Positions 40,571 to 50,232 of a DNA stretch of 64,000 nucleotides are shown in pieces (position 1 is the stretch's first letter; each line of letters starts with the position of its first letter). The stretch is taken from contig NZ_CP071955.1 in NCBI RefSeq assembly GCF_017603965.1, forward strand, positions 1,674,001-1,738,000, read 5' to 3'. Position numbers and translations under genes: made by a program. The stretch is from Xanthomonas fragariae. GTDB lineage: Bacteria; Pseudomonadota; Gammaproteobacteria; Xanthomonadales; Xanthomonadaceae. The notes beneath the pieces were generated by a model. That model did no database searches. It saw nothing but the letters and a program-made list of their open reading frames with translations, and was not told the origin of the DNA.

Positions 40571-42001
40571 TCAGCAACCGTCGCGCAGGCGGCTGTGGCG
40601 ATAGCCGTAACCGAAATAGATCACCAGCCCGACCAGCGTCCACAGGCCCATCAGCATCCAGTTGTGCAGGGTCATCGCCGACAGCAATGCCAGGCAGCTC
40701 GACACGCCGGCGCTGCAGATCAGCCAGGCCACCGGCATGCGGAACGGACGCGGCAGTTCCGGGTGGGTGCGGCGCAGGATCAGCACGCCAGCGCACACTG
40801 CCGCGAAGGCGATCAGCGTGCCCATCGAGGTCAGCTCGCCCAGCACATCCAACGGGAACACCGCCGCCAGCAAGGCGATGCCGATGCCGGTGACGACGGT
40901 ATTGATATGCGGGGTGCGGTACTTGGGGTGGACGCGAGTGAAGATCGACGGCAGCAAGCCATCGCGCGCGATGATCATGAAGATGCGCGGCTGCCCGATG
41001 ATCATCACCAGCACCACCGACGACAACCCGATCAATGCACCCACTTCCACGATCACGCGCAACCAGGCCAGTTGCGGATGCGCCGCCACGGCGGTCACCA
41101 CCGGCTCGTCGGTGCCAAGCAAGGTGTAGGGCACCAGGCCGGTCATCACTGCGGCCATCGCGATGTAGAGCACAGTGCAGATGAGCAGCGACAGAGCCAT
41201 GCCGATCGGCAGATCGCGCTGCGGGCGATGCGATTCCTGCGCCGCCACCGACACCGCCTCGAAACCGATGTAGGCGAAGAACACCATCGCCGCGCCGCGC
41301 AGCACGCCTTCCATGCCGTACTTGCCTGGGCCTTTGTTGGCCGGGATGAAGGGGTGCCAATTGGCGGTGTCCACATACTTCCAGCCCACCCCGATCACCA
41401 GCAAAATCAGTCCGGTCTTGAGGATCACCATGGCCATGTTCATCGCCGACGACTTGCGGATGCCCAAATAACACAGCCAGGTCAGCAGCAATACGATGCC
41501 GGCAGCGGGCAGGTTGGCTATCGCGCCGGTGCGCTGCAGCTTACCGTCCAACGGAGCGCTGACCAATGCGGCCGGCAAGTGGATGCCGAGGTGTTCGAGC
41601 AGGCTGAGGAAATAGCCGGTCCAGCTGACCGCCACTGCGGACGCCGAGACGCCGTATTCGAGCACCAGCATCCAGCCGATGAACCACGCCGCCAGTTCGC
41701 CGAAGGTGGCATATGTATAGGTGTAGGCGCTGCCAGACACCGGCACCATCGCGGCGAATTCGGCGTAGGCCATCGCGCAGAACGCGCAGCACACCGCGGC
41801 GAGCACGAACGAGAGCATGATCGCCGGCCCGGCATGGTCGGCTGCGGCCTGACCGGTGATGACGAAGATGCCGCCGCCGATCACTGCGCCGATGCCGAGG
41901 GCGGTCAGTCCCCATGGCCCTAGCGCCCGTTGCAGGCCCAGCTCATCGGCCGCCTCATGACTGGCGTGCGGGTGCTTGGTGGTCCACAGTTGTTTGAACA
42001 T
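40571..42001 (-). CDS. APC-family amino acid permease (downstream paralogue)
   Basis: A 476-aa inner-membrane transporter with about 12 hydrophobic segments. It has the APC signature in TM1 (GLTALGIGAVIGGGIFVITG), AYAEFAAMVPVSGSAYTYTY and ANWHPFIPANKGPG. It resembles the cationic amino acid/YfnA-type branch. It lies 73 bp downstream of a close paralogue on the same strand. Specificity cannot be read from sequence. Confidence 0.93.
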   Translation of the reverse strand: MFKQLWTTKHPHASHEAADELGLQRALGPWGLTALGIGAVIGGGIFVITGQAAADHAGPAIMLSFVLAAVCCAFCAMAYAEFAAMVPVSGSAYTYTYATFGELAAWFIGWMLVLEYGVSASAVAVSWTGYFLSLLEHLGIHLPAALVSAPLDGKLQRTGAIANLPAAGIVLLLTWLCYLGIRKSSAMNMAMVILKTGLILLVIGVGWKYVDTANWHPFIPANKGPGKYGMEGVLRGAAMVFFAYIGFEAVSVAAQESHRPQRDLPIGMALSLLICTVLYIAMAAVMTGLVPYTLLGTDEPVVTAVAAHPQLAWLRVIVEVGALIGLSSVVLVMIIGQPRIFMIIARDGLLPSIFTRVHPKYRTPHINTVVTGIGIALLAAVFPLDVLGELTSMGTLIAFAAVCAGVLILRRTHPELPRPFRMPVAWLICSAGVSSCLALLSAMTLHNWMLMGLWTLVGLVIYFGYGYRHSRLRDGC

Positions 42002-42074
42002 GGAGCGGTTCCGGCCTGGCGCTGCGCGCGATCATTGAACGAGAAGACCGGCGCGAACGCCGGTCTTGGAAGAC

Positions 42075-43544
42075 TCAGGCCTTTGCCAGACGGCTGTGGC
42101 GGATGCCGTAGCCGAAATAGATAAACAGACCGATCACGGTCCAGCCCACGAACACCTTCCAGTGCTCCTGGAACGCCTGGAAGAACAGGAACACACAGGC
42201 CAATGCACCAAGCGGGCAGATCAGCATCGCCAGCGGCACCCGGAACGGACGTGGCAGATCCGGCTTGGTGAAGCGCAGCACCATCACGCCGGCACAGACG
42301 GTGGCGAAGGCGAGCAGAGTGCCCATCGACACCAGTTCGCCCAGCACGTTCAACGGAATCACCCCGGCCAGCAGCGCCGCGACCGCGCCCACAAAGATCG
42401 TGCCGACGTAGGGCGTGTGGAACTTGGGGTGCACCTTGCCGAACAGTGCGGGCATCAACCCATCCTTGGCCATGGTGTAGAAGATGCGTGGCTGCGCCAT
42501 CAGCATCACCAGCACCACCGAGGACAGCCCGGCGATCGCGCCGATTTCCACCGCGGTCTTCAACCAGATCAGTTGTGGGTGGGCTTCCAGCGCAGTGGCC
42601 ACCGGTTTGGCGGTGCCGAGCTGGGTGTAAGGCAGCAATCCGGTCAACACCGCGCAGACGATGATATAGATGACGGTGCACACCGCCAGAGACACCAGGA
42701 TGCCGATCGGCATGTTCTTCTGCGGATCCTTGGTCTCACCGGCGGAGGTAGACACCGCGTCGAAGCCGATATACGAGAAGAACACGATGGAGGCCGCGCG
42801 AAACACCCCGCTCCAGCCGAACTGGCCCGGCCCGGTGTTCTCCGGGATGAAGGGGTGCCAATTCGCCGGGTCGATGTAGGCAATGCCGAAGCCGACGAAC
42901 AGGCAAATCACCACCACCTTGATCGCCACCACAATTGCATTGGCGAACGCCGACTGGGTGAGGCCGATGTAGCACAGCATGCTCACCGCAGCGACGATCA
43001 GTACGGCCGGCAGGTTGACGATATTGCCGGAGCTGACAAAGCCATGGCCGTCCCAGTCCAACGGCGCACCCGCCAGCTCCGCCGGGAACGCAAATCCGAG
43101 CGTGCCGGTCAGGAAGCTGATCAGATATGCGGACCAACCGACTGCGACGCTGGAGCCGGCGAATAGGTATTCCAGCACCAAGCACCAGCCGATGAACCAG
43201 GCGATGCCTTCGCCGAGCGTGGCGTATGAATACGAATAGGCACTGCCGGAGACCGGCATCATCGCCGCGAATTCTGCATAGCACAGGCCGGCGAAGGCGC
43301 AGGCCACGCCGGCAAACACGAATGAGAGCATCACTGCCGGGCCTGCATGGTTGGCAGCGGCCTGGCCGGTCAGGACGAAGATACCGGCGCCGATTACCGC
43401 GCCGATGCCGAGCATGATCAGGTGTTTGGCGGTAAGGGTCCGTTGCAGCGTGGCCTCGCCTTGCAGGCTGCCTTCGACCGGTTCGCCCGCATCGACATGT
43501 CCAGCGGGTTCGATCGGTTTGACCCTCAACAGAGACTTCAACAT
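42075..43544 (-). CDS. APC-family amino acid permease (upstream paralogue)
   Basis: 489 aa from ATG 43544, preceded by AGGGAT. It has the same layout as its neighbour: LIMLGIGAVIGAGIFVLTG in TM1, CYAEFAAMMPVSGSAYSYSY and ANWHPFIPENTGPG. Its N-terminal cytoplasmic tail is longer (MLKSLLRVKPIEPAGHVDAG). The pair clearly arose by tandem duplication and probably forms one transcription unit, importing related amino acids. Confidence 0.93.
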   Translation of the reverse strand: MLKSLLRVKPIEPAGHVDAGEPVEGSLQGEATLQRTLTAKHLIMLGIGAVIGAGIFVLTGQAAANHAGPAVMLSFVFAGVACAFAGLCYAEFAAMMPVSGSAYSYSYATLGEGIAWFIGWCLVLEYLFAGSSVAVGWSAYLISFLTGTLGFAFPAELAGAPLDWDGHGFVSSGNIVNLPAVLIVAAVSMLCYIGLTQSAFANAIVVAIKVVVICLFVGFGIAYIDPANWHPFIPENTGPGQFGWSGVFRAASIVFFSYIGFDAVSTSAGETKDPQKNMPIGILVSLAVCTVIYIIVCAVLTGLLPYTQLGTAKPVATALEAHPQLIWLKTAVEIGAIAGLSSVVLVMLMAQPRIFYTMAKDGLMPALFGKVHPKFHTPYVGTIFVGAVAALLAGVIPLNVLGELVSMGTLLAFATVCAGVMVLRFTKPDLPRPFRVPLAMLICPLGALACVFLFFQAFQEHWKVFVGWTVIGLFIYFGYGIRHSRLAKA

Positions 43545-43724
43545 TCTATATATCCCTAAATGACAACGCCAAGGCGCTGGCGCCCGGACCAAGGTAGTGC
43601 GCCGCATCCCGGTAGGACAGGCAAGCGGCCTACCTTGCCAAAGCTACACGCTCACGACAAGCACGTACGCAGCATGAATGGCGATAATGGCCGCCGTCCT
43701 ACGACGAGCGACCGGGAACGACAG

Positions 43725-44300
43725 ATGGCGGATGCAACTCTGCAGCAGCAATTGGCGGCCTACCGCGTGCGCTGGCCAGACGAGGCCCCGCTCGCCGAGC
43801 AGTTCGCGCAGCTGCTGGACGATGCCACCGATCCGTTCGTGCGCGAGCGTGTCGAAGGGCATTTCACCGGATCGGCATGGCTGGTCAGCGCCGACGGTAC
43901 ACGCACGCTGCTGACCCATCACCGTAAGCTGCAACGCTGGCTGCAACCGGGCGGACACGCCGACGGCGACCGCGATCTGGCGCAGGTCGCGTTGCGCGAA
44001 GCGGAAGAAGAATCAGGCTTGAACGGCTTGCGCCTGCTCGATGCGGACCTCTTCGATTTGGACCGCCACTGGATTCCAGTGCGTGGCGAGGTGGCCGGGC
44101 ACTGGCATTACGACGCGCGCTATGTTGTGGTGGCCGGTGATAACGAGGCGTTCGAAGTCAGCGAGGAATCGCTGGCGTTGGCCTGGCGCCCGATCGCCGA
44201 TTTACTCGCAGAGCCAGCGCTGGATCCATCAATCCGGCGCATGGCGGAGAAGTGGGTTGGGCGTGGGTGTCAAGCAGCTGGATTGAGCAAAACGTGCTGA
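43725..44300 (+). CDS. Nudix hydrolase
   Basis: 191 aa from ATG 43725; the frame opens earlier, but the family homology begins here. The Nudix box is PGGHADGDRDLAQVALREAEEESGL. The REAEEESG half is canonical, while the first Glu of the 23-residue signature is Arg, as in some GGHADGD-type members. ADATLQQQLAAYRVRWP forms an N-terminal helix. It likely hydrolyses a nucleoside diphosphate derivative. It is divergent from the upstream permease. Confidence 0.88.
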   Translation: MADATLQQQLAAYRVRWPDEAPLAEQFAQLLDDATDPFVRERVEGHFTGSAWLVSADGTRTLLTHHRKLQRWLQPGGHADGDRDLAQVALREAEEESGLNGLRLLDADLFDLDRHWIPVRGEVAGHWHYDARYVVVAGDNEAFEVSEESLALAWRPIADLLAEPALDPSIRRMAEKWVGRGCQAAGLSKTC

Positions 44301-44429
44301 ATGCCCCAACCCCTCTTGTGCGGGGAGGGGGCTGGGGTGAGGGTATGGGCGACTGGAATTCTCGATGCGCCTCTACCTTCTTCTCCCCCATGAGGGGGAC
44401 AATGTCCCCGCAGGAAAAGGGATTCGAAT
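44301..44429. repeat. Intergenic palindromic sequence between convergent genes
   Basis: The stretch CCCCAACCCCTCTTGTGCGGGGAGGG and its continuation form an imperfect hairpin of C- and G-tracts, and CCCCCATGAGGGGG with GGGGACAATGTCCCC forms two more (about 44387-44415). They lie between the ends of the Nudix gene and serA and probably act as a two-way terminator. Similar tracts recur in Xanthomonas genomes. Confidence 0.55.
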
Positions 44430-45671
44430 TCAAAACAAAATCCGCGTCCGCAACGTTCCCTTGATCAACGCCAGCGCTTGTTTCAATGCAATGGCTTGCG
44501 CCTCGCTGGCGCTGATGTCGATCACCACGTAGCCAACCTTGGGGTCGGTGCGCAGGAACTGGCCGTCGATGTTGACATTATGGCGCGAGAACAATTCGTT
44601 GATCTGCGACAGCACGCCCGGCACGTTGCGATGGATATGCAGCAAGCGCAGGCTGTCGGGGTGCTCGGGCAGGGTGACCTCGGGGAAATTCACCGCCGAC
44701 AAGGTGCTGCCATTGTCGCTGTAACGCACCAACTTGGCGGCCACTTCGACACCGATATTGTCCTGCGCCTCCAACGTGCTGCCGCCCACGTGCGGGGTCA
44801 GGATCACGTTGTCGTGCGCGGTCAACGGCGATTCGAATGCATCTCCGTTGCCCTTGGGTTCGATTGGGAACACGTCCACCGCCGCGCCGCCGATCTGGCC
44901 CGAGGTCAGCGCCGCATCCAGCGCGTCGATGTCGATGACGGTGCCGCGCGAGGCGTTGATCAGATGCGCACCGTGCTTCATGCGCGCGATTTCCGCCGCG
45001 CCGATCATGTCCTTGGTCGACGGCGTTTCGGGCACGTGCAGGGTCACCACGTCCGAGCGTGCCAGCAGATCGTCCAGGTCGATCGCCGCGCGTGCGTTGC
45101 CCAGCGACAGCTTGGTTTCGATGTCGTGGAAGATCACCTGCATTCCCAACGATTCGGCCAGCACGCCGACCTGGGTGCCGATGTGTCCGTAACCGACGAT
45201 GCCGAGCACTTTGCCGCGCGTTTCATGGCTGCCGGCGGCCGACTTCGACCATCCGCCGCGATGGCACTGCGCATTCTTCTGCGGGATGCCACGCAGCAAC
45301 AGAATCGCCTCGGCGATGACCAGTTCGGCCACGCTGCGGGTGTTTGAGTAGGGCGCATTGAACACCGGAATGCCGGCCAGTTCGACCGCATCCAGATCGA
45401 CCTGATTGGTGCCGATGCAGAAGCAACCCACCGCAATCAACCGCTTGGCATGCGCCAGCACCTCGGCGCTCAACTGCGTACGCGAGCGGATGCCGACGAT
45501 GTGCGCGTCGGCGATGCGCGCCTTGAGTTCGTCTTCCGGCAACGACTTGGCGTGCAGTTCGATCTGCGAATAACCGGCGGCGCGGAACACGTCCACGGCG
45601 GTCTGGCTGATGCCTTCCAGCAACAGAACGCGGATGTCCTGCTTGGGAAACGAGGTTCTTTTCGGCGACAT
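44430..45671 (-). CDS. serA: D-3-phosphoglycerate dehydrogenase
   Basis: 413 aa from ATG 45671 (MSPKRTSFPKQDIRVLLLEG), first step of serine synthesis. The NAD-binding loop is VLGIVGYGHIGTQVG. The catalytic Arg lies in INASRGTVIDIDALD with a Glu in DVFPIEPKG and the His in ILTPHVGGSTLEAQ. A C-terminal ACT domain (about 340-413, LLHIHRNVPGVLSQINELFS) is the usual serine-sensing site. Type and length match E. coli SerA, which reduces 2-oxoglutarate to D-2-hydroxyglutarate. A divergent FAD dehydrogenase gene begins 210 bp away. Confidence 0.95.
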   Translation of the reverse strand: MSPKRTSFPKQDIRVLLLEGISQTAVDVFRAAGYSQIELHAKSLPEDELKARIADAHIVGIRSRTQLSAEVLAHAKRLIAVGCFCIGTNQVDLDAVELAGIPVFNAPYSNTRSVAELVIAEAILLLRGIPQKNAQCHRGGWSKSAAGSHETRGKVLGIVGYGHIGTQVGVLAESLGMQVIFHDIETKLSLGNARAAIDLDDLLARSDVVTLHVPETPSTKDMIGAAEIARMKHGAHLINASRGTVIDIDALDAALTSGQIGGAAVDVFPIEPKGNGDAFESPLTAHDNVILTPHVGGSTLEAQDNIGVEVAAKLVRYSDNGSTLSAVNFPEVTLPEHPDSLRLLHIHRNVPGVLSQINELFSRHNVNIDGQFLRTDPKVGYVVIDISASEAQAIALKQALALIKGTLRTRILF

Positions 45672-45880
45672 GAGGAACGCGCATTGCAGCAATCGGGTCG
45701 GCAACTATGCCAGATGGGGTGCCCGATTGGGCGGCCACACTGCCGTGTCTGCGCAGGCAGAGTCCTTGCGGTGCAACGGTTTCAGCTGAATCCAACCCCG
45801 CTTCGGTACCACGCACCGCAACTGGACGAGGCTGGCGCACACTGGCACGCTGTGCGGTTCCTCCTGCAGCGCCGCGTGCC

Positions 45881-47299
45881 ATGATCGATCCCCGCATTCT
45901 TTCCTTGCAACAGGCCGTGCCCGCGTTGCGTTTGAAGACCGAGCCGGCCGACCTGGAGCATTACGGCCGCGACTGGACGCGGCGCTGGACGCCGAACCCG
46001 CTCGCCATCGCGCTGCCTGGTTCGGTGGACGAAGTCCAAGCGGTGATGCGCTGGGCAAATGCGCAAGGCGTGGCGGTGGTGCCATCGGGCGGACGCACCG
46101 GCCTGTCCGGCGGTGCAGTGGCCGCCAACGGCGAGCTGGTGCTGAGCCTGGAGCGCTTGAACAAGCCGCTGGATTTCAATGCCGTGGATCGCACCCTCAC
46201 CGTGCAGGCTGGCATGCCGCTGGAAGCGGTACACAATGCCGCACGCGAGCATGGTCTGGTCTATCCGGTGGACTTCGCAGCGCGAGGTTCGTGTTCGATC
46301 GGCGGCAATATCGCCACCAATGCAGGCGGCATCCGCGTGATCCGCTATGGCAATACGCGCGAATGGGTGGCCGGGTTGAAAGTGGTCACCGGTGCCGGCG
46401 AGCTGCTAGAACTCAACAATGCGTTGTTGAAAAACTCCAGCGGCTACGATTTCCGCCATCTGATAATCGGCTCCGAGGGCACGCTCGGTATCGTGGTCGA
46501 AGCGACGTTGCGGCTGACCGACCCGCCGCCGCCAAGCAACGTGATGCTGCTGGCGCTGCCCTCGTTCGAGATGTTGATGCAGGTGTTTGCCGCGTTCCGC
46601 GCGCAGCTGCGTCTGGAGGCGTTCGAATTCTTCACCGACCGCGCGCTGGAGCACGTGCTGGCGCACGGGGCGCAAGCGCCTTTTGCCGAGCTGCATCCGT
46701 ATTACGTGGTCACCGAATTCGCTGCAGGCGATGAGGCGCAGGAAGCCGCTGCGATGGCCGCGTTCGAGACCTGCATGGATCAAGGCTGGGTCAGCGATGG
46801 AGTGATCAGCCAGAGCGATGCGCAGGCAGCGCAACTATGGCGGCTGCGCGAAGGCATCACCGAGGCGCTGGCGCGCTACACGCCATACAAGAACGATGTG
46901 TCTGTGCGCATCTCTGCGATGCCGGCATTTTTGGCCGAAACGCATGCGTTATTGCACGATGCGTATCCGCACTTCGATGTGGTGTGGTTCGGCCATATCG
47001 GCGATGGCAACTTGCATATCAACGTGCTCAAGCCCGACGACACGACGCAAGCCGATTTTGTGGCTGCCTGCGATCAGGTGACCAAGTTGCTGGCGCAAGC
47101 CTTGCAGCGTTTCGATGGCAGCATCTCCGCCGAACATGGCATTGGCCTGGTCAAGAAGGCATACCTGTGGAGTACGCGCTCTGCAGCCGAAATTGCGTTG
47201 ATGCGTGGGATCAAACATGTGCTTGATCCTCATCTTTTGCTGAATCCCGGCAAGCTGTTCGAGATGTACGACGCGCCCGTTACCATGCCTGCCGGTTAG
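45881..47299 (+). CDS. FAD-linked dehydrogenase, probably D-2-hydroxyglutarate dehydrogenase
   Basis: A 472-aa flavoprotein of the GlcD/D-lactate dehydrogenase family, ATG 45881 (MIDPRILSLQQAVPALRLKT). The FAD-binding domain has VVPSGGRTGLSGGAV and GSCSIGGNIATNAGG. The C-terminal cap contains VWFGHIGDGNLHINVL (metal His) and ISAEHGIGLVKKAYL. Divergent placement next to serA favours D-2-hydroxyglutarate as substrate, because the SerA reaction can generate that compound and needs its removal. Glycolate or D-lactate dehydrogenase cannot be excluded. Confidence 0.85.
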   Translation: MIDPRILSLQQAVPALRLKTEPADLEHYGRDWTRRWTPNPLAIALPGSVDEVQAVMRWANAQGVAVVPSGGRTGLSGGAVAANGELVLSLERLNKPLDFNAVDRTLTVQAGMPLEAVHNAAREHGLVYPVDFAARGSCSIGGNIATNAGGIRVIRYGNTREWVAGLKVVTGAGELLELNNALLKNSSGYDFRHLIIGSEGTLGIVVEATLRLTDPPPPSNVMLLALPSFEMLMQVFAAFRAQLRLEAFEFFTDRALEHVLAHGAQAPFAELHPYYVVTEFAAGDEAQEAAAMAAFETCMDQGWVSDGVISQSDAQAAQLWRLREGITEALARYTPYKNDVSVRISAMPAFLAETHALLHDAYPHFDVVWFGHIGDGNLHINVLKPDDTTQADFVAACDQVTKLLAQALQRFDGSISAEHGIGLVKKAYLWSTRSAAEIALMRGIKHVLDPHLLLNPGKLFEMYDAPVTMPAG

Positions 47300-47333
47300 T
47301 CTCTCAATACCTTCACACGGAATCGATACGCCA

Positions 47334-47639
47334 ATGATTACGCCAATGATGCGCTCTCTCGTGTTTTGCGCTCTGACGCTGCTGCCGCTGGCAGTATTCG
47401 CATCCAGTCTGGCCGGTACCTCGGCGGGGGCATCGTCGGCCGGTTCGTCCGATAGCAGCAGTTCCGGTGACGATAAAGTGGTTGCCGACGCACGCGAAGA
47501 CGCGGCCGGTTTTGTCGCCAGCGATGGCGTGATCCGCGGCGCGCGTCTGGAAGCGGCGCTGTTGCAGTTGCGCAGCCGTAGCGATGCAGCGCGGCTGTCC
47601 AGTGACCTGGAACTGGCGCAGTCCATCCTGGCCCAGTGA
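47334..47639 (+). CDS. Small exported DUF2388-like protein
   Basis: 101 aa with a signal peptide (MITPMMRSLVFCALTLLPLA, cleavage near VFASS), a Ser/Gly-rich linker (SAGSSDSSSSGDD) and a conserved C-terminal block, DKVVADAREDAAGFVASDG then VIRGARLEAALLQLR. This block matches my memory of the DUF2388 family of pseudomonads and xanthomonads. Function unknown. ATG 47349 is an alternative start. It overlaps the next gene by 4 bases, so the two are probably co-translated. Confidence 0.75.
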   Translation: MITPMMRSLVFCALTLLPLAVFASSLAGTSAGASSAGSSDSSSSGDDKVVADAREDAAGFVASDGVIRGARLEAALLQLRSRSDAARLSSDLELAQSILAQ

Positions 47640-49495
47640 ACCTGCGCTGGCGATGCGGTTGGGTGTTGCTGGCCGCAATGATCGCACCGCAAGCGCATGC
47701 CCAATTGCTGATTGAAGTTGCGCCGCTGGACCTGACTCCGGCGGAGATCGATTCTACTCACGCGCTAGTGCGACAGGTCGCACAGCGTCTGCCGCAGGGC
47801 TGGACGCAGCGGCTTACGACGCCGATCCAGCTGCAATGGCGCACCGATCTGCCGGCGCAGGTGCATGGTCGTGCGATCGGTCAGCGCATTCTGCTCGATC
47901 GTAGATTGCTGCAGGCATGGAGCGCGCAGCCCGAACGCGCGCGCACCGATATCAATACGCCAGCCACGCGTGCAGCGATGGCAGCGCTGGTGCACGAGCT
48001 GGCGCATGTTCTCGATCGCGGCGCGCACAGTGCATTCTCACGCGATGGGCGCTTGCGCGATCTTGCCGGTTGGCAGGTGCGGCCCTGGCGGATCGGACGC
48101 AGCGCAAACCAGTTCAGCGACCGCATTCCCGACGATTACGAGCGTCGCAGTCCTGCCGAGTTCGTTGCGGTCAATCTCGAACATTACGTATTGGATGCCG
48201 ACTATCCCTGCCGACGCCCCGCGCTGGGTGCGTGGTTTGCCGAGCACATCGGCGCACCACGTGAGGTGTTGCCGTGTGGGACGACACTGCCGTATCTGCA
48301 GGCCGACAACGATGCCGGTGCGATGTCGCTGCTGACGTTGGACCCGTCGCGCGTGTACGCGGTGGACTATCTGCTCGCCGAGGGCAACGAACAGCCAATG
48401 AGTCGCTGGGGCCACAGCATGTTGCGTCTGGTGATCTGCGCGCCCGGTCGCACGCCTGGGCCGGAATGTCGCCTGGATCTGCAATATCACCGCGTGCTGT
48501 CGTTCCGCGCCTTCGTCGGCGATGTGCAGATTTCCAGCTGGCGCGGGCTCACCGGCTCTTATCCATCGCGATTGTTCGTGCTGCCGTTGAATCAAGTCGT
48601 CGACGAATACACCAAGGTGGAATTGCGCGCGCTGTCGTCGGTGCCGCTGAAGCTGACGCCCGACGAGATCGCCGCATTGCTCGCACGCGCCGCGCAAGTG
48701 CATTGGAGTTACGACGGGCGTTACTACTTCATCGGCAATAACTGTGCGGTGGAAACCTTCAAGCTGCTGCACGACGGTGTGCCACGGCTGGCTGGGGCCG
48801 GATTGTCGTCGATCACCCCGCGCGGGGTGCGCCATCGCTTGCAACGCGCCGGCATTGCCGACATGCAGGTGTTGGACGACCCGACGCAGGCGATCCGGCA
48901 AGGTTATTACTTCGAATCGGCGGCCGCGCATTACCAGGCCATGTTCGCGGTGATTCGGCGCAGCATCCCGGTGCCGCAAACGCGCGTGGCGCAATGGCTG
49001 GACGCGCAGCCCGCAGCCCGCGCACAGTGGTTCGAGCAAGGCGACTTGCGCGAAACAGCGGCGGCGTTGTTGCTGGAGCGGGCGGCATTACGACGCCAGG
49101 AATTGCTGACACGCGATGCGCTCAAGCGGTTGTTGCGCCCCGGCGTGGCCGAGCGTGAGACGGTACAGGACCAGCTGCAATCGCTGTTCGCACGGCAGGC
49201 GCAGCTCAGTCACCCGGCGAGGTTGCTAGGTATCTCTAGTTACGGACTACCGCAGGCAGAGGAGCAGCGACAATTGACCGCGCGCGTGGCGCAGGAAAGC
49301 GCAGTGTTGGTGGACGGTTGGAAACAACTACAAGCGCTGGGTCGGCAGCAATTACCGGCCGAAGTGCGTAACGGGTTGGAGCAGGTCGAAGCTAACATCG
49401 CGCAGTTGCAGGCCCGGCTGCGCATGCTCGCGCGTCGTGCCGCGGCCGCCGACAAAATGCAGTTGGACCTGCGCATACCCTTGCGGGCGCAATAG
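47636..49495 (+). CDS. Exported DUF4105-family protein with an HExxH motif
   Basis: 619 aa from GTG 47636, with a signal peptide (RCGWVLLAAMIAPQAHAQLL). The N-terminal part carries ALVHELAHVLDRGAH, an HExxH zinc-protease-like motif (about residue 121). The middle is a DUF4105-type domain (MSRWGHSMLRLVICAPG, YFIGNNCAVETFKLLHDG). A coiled coil closes the protein (about 550-610, EQVEANIAQLQARLRMLARR). It is probably periplasmic or outer-membrane associated. Catalytic activity is not proven. Confidence 0.82.
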   Translation: MNLRWRCGWVLLAAMIAPQAHAQLLIEVAPLDLTPAEIDSTHALVRQVAQRLPQGWTQRLTTPIQLQWRTDLPAQVHGRAIGQRILLDRRLLQAWSAQPERARTDINTPATRAAMAALVHELAHVLDRGAHSAFSRDGRLRDLAGWQVRPWRIGRSANQFSDRIPDDYERRSPAEFVAVNLEHYVLDADYPCRRPALGAWFAEHIGAPREVLPCGTTLPYLQADNDAGAMSLLTLDPSRVYAVDYLLAEGNEQPMSRWGHSMLRLVICAPGRTPGPECRLDLQYHRVLSFRAFVGDVQISSWRGLTGSYPSRLFVLPLNQVVDEYTKVELRALSSVPLKLTPDEIAALLARAAQVHWSYDGRYYFIGNNCAVETFKLLHDGVPRLAGAGLSSITPRGVRHRLQRAGIADMQVLDDPTQAIRQGYYFESAAAHYQAMFAVIRRSIPVPQTRVAQWLDAQPAARAQWFEQGDLRETAAALLLERAALRRQELLTRDALKRLLRPGVAERETVQDQLQSLFARQAQLSHPARLLGISSYGLPQAEEQRQLTARVAQESAVLVDGWKQLQALGRQQLPAEVRNGLEQVEANIAQLQARLRMLARRAAAADKMQLDLRIPLRAQ

Positions 49496-49547
49496 CGGAC
49501 CGAACCCACGCGGATAGGTGAGCGGTGCGGAGGGGTCAGCTGACGCC

Positions 49548-50114
49548 TCAGTCGGCGCGACCGGCAAATTCGCCCGTGGTGGTGTTGACCAGCACGCGCT
49601 CACCGTTGGTGATGTACTCGGGCACCATGATTTCCATGCCTGTAGTGAGCTTGGCCGGCTTGGGGCGCTTGGTGGCGGTGCCGCCCTTCAATTCCGGCGG
49701 AGTTTCGACCACTTCCAGCGTCACCGTTTGTGGTAGTTGCACGGCCACCGGCTGGTCGTCGATGACTTGCACGTAGATGCCGGTCAGGCCGTCGGTAATG
49801 TAGCCTGCATCGGTGCCGATCACATCCGCGTCCAGCGTGTAGGGCGTGAAGTCTTCGTCGTCCATGAATACGAACGCCTCGCCATCCTTGTACGAAAACG
49901 TAGACAGACGACGCAGCAGTTCCACTTCCGGCAGGTTGTCGTCGGCATCGAAGCTAGCGTCGGTTTTCACGCCGCCCGGCACGCTGTACATGATGAAGCG
50001 GAAGCGCACATTGCCACCGCGGCCCTGCGGCGAGCTGCGCTCGATGTCGCGGATCTGGTAAATGCCGCCGTTGTATTCGACGACGTTGCCTTTCTTGATG
50101 TCGTTAGCTTTCAT
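49548..50114 (-). CDS. efpL: Elongation factor P-like protein
   Basis: A 188-aa EF-P paralogue (EfpL/YeiP). The tip loop reads [13 protein letters not shown], with Arg where true EF-P carries the modified Lys, and an extended loop, the mark of the EfpL branch that relieves ribosome stalling without modification. [15 protein letters not shown] at the start and [20 protein letters not shown], then [17 protein letters not shown], at the end fit the family. It is the last gene of a minus-strand stretch and is separated from the next by repeat sequence. Confidence 0.93.
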   Translation of the reverse strand: MKANDIKKGNVVEYNGGIYQIRDIERSSPQGRGGNVRFRFIMYSVPGGVKTDASFDADDNLPEVELLRRLSTFSYKDGEAFVFMDDEDFTPYTLDADVIGTDAGYITDGLTGIYVQVIDDQPVAVQLPQTVTLEVVETPPELKGGTATKRPKPAKLTTGMEIMVPEYITNGERVLVNTTTGEFAGRAD

Positions 50115-50139
50115 GGATTAAGTCAGAGATGGATTAAGT

Positions 50140-50232
50140 TAGAGATTGGGGATTAGGGGATTGGCAAAAGCGGGTGGGGCACGGCAGCATTCGCTGCTAC
50201 CAATCCCCAATCCCGACGTACCAATCCCGGCT
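50140..50232. repeat. Repeat of ATTGGGGATT/AATCCCCAAT type
   Basis: GATTGGGGATTAGGGGATTGG (50145-50164 region) faces CCAATCCCCAATCCC (about 50199-50213), followed by another CCAATCCCGG. The inverted copies could form a hairpin between two minus-strand genes. The same AATCCCxATTCCC motif appears before dapB (about 56235-56260), so it is a dispersed intergenic repeat. Confidence 0.55.

Noticed and set aside
40547..43166. Two long plus-strand frames (458 and 366 aa) opposite the APC permeases
   Set aside because: They are His/Gln/Asp-rich translations that mirror membrane codons on the other strand; both permeases are intact and recognisable.
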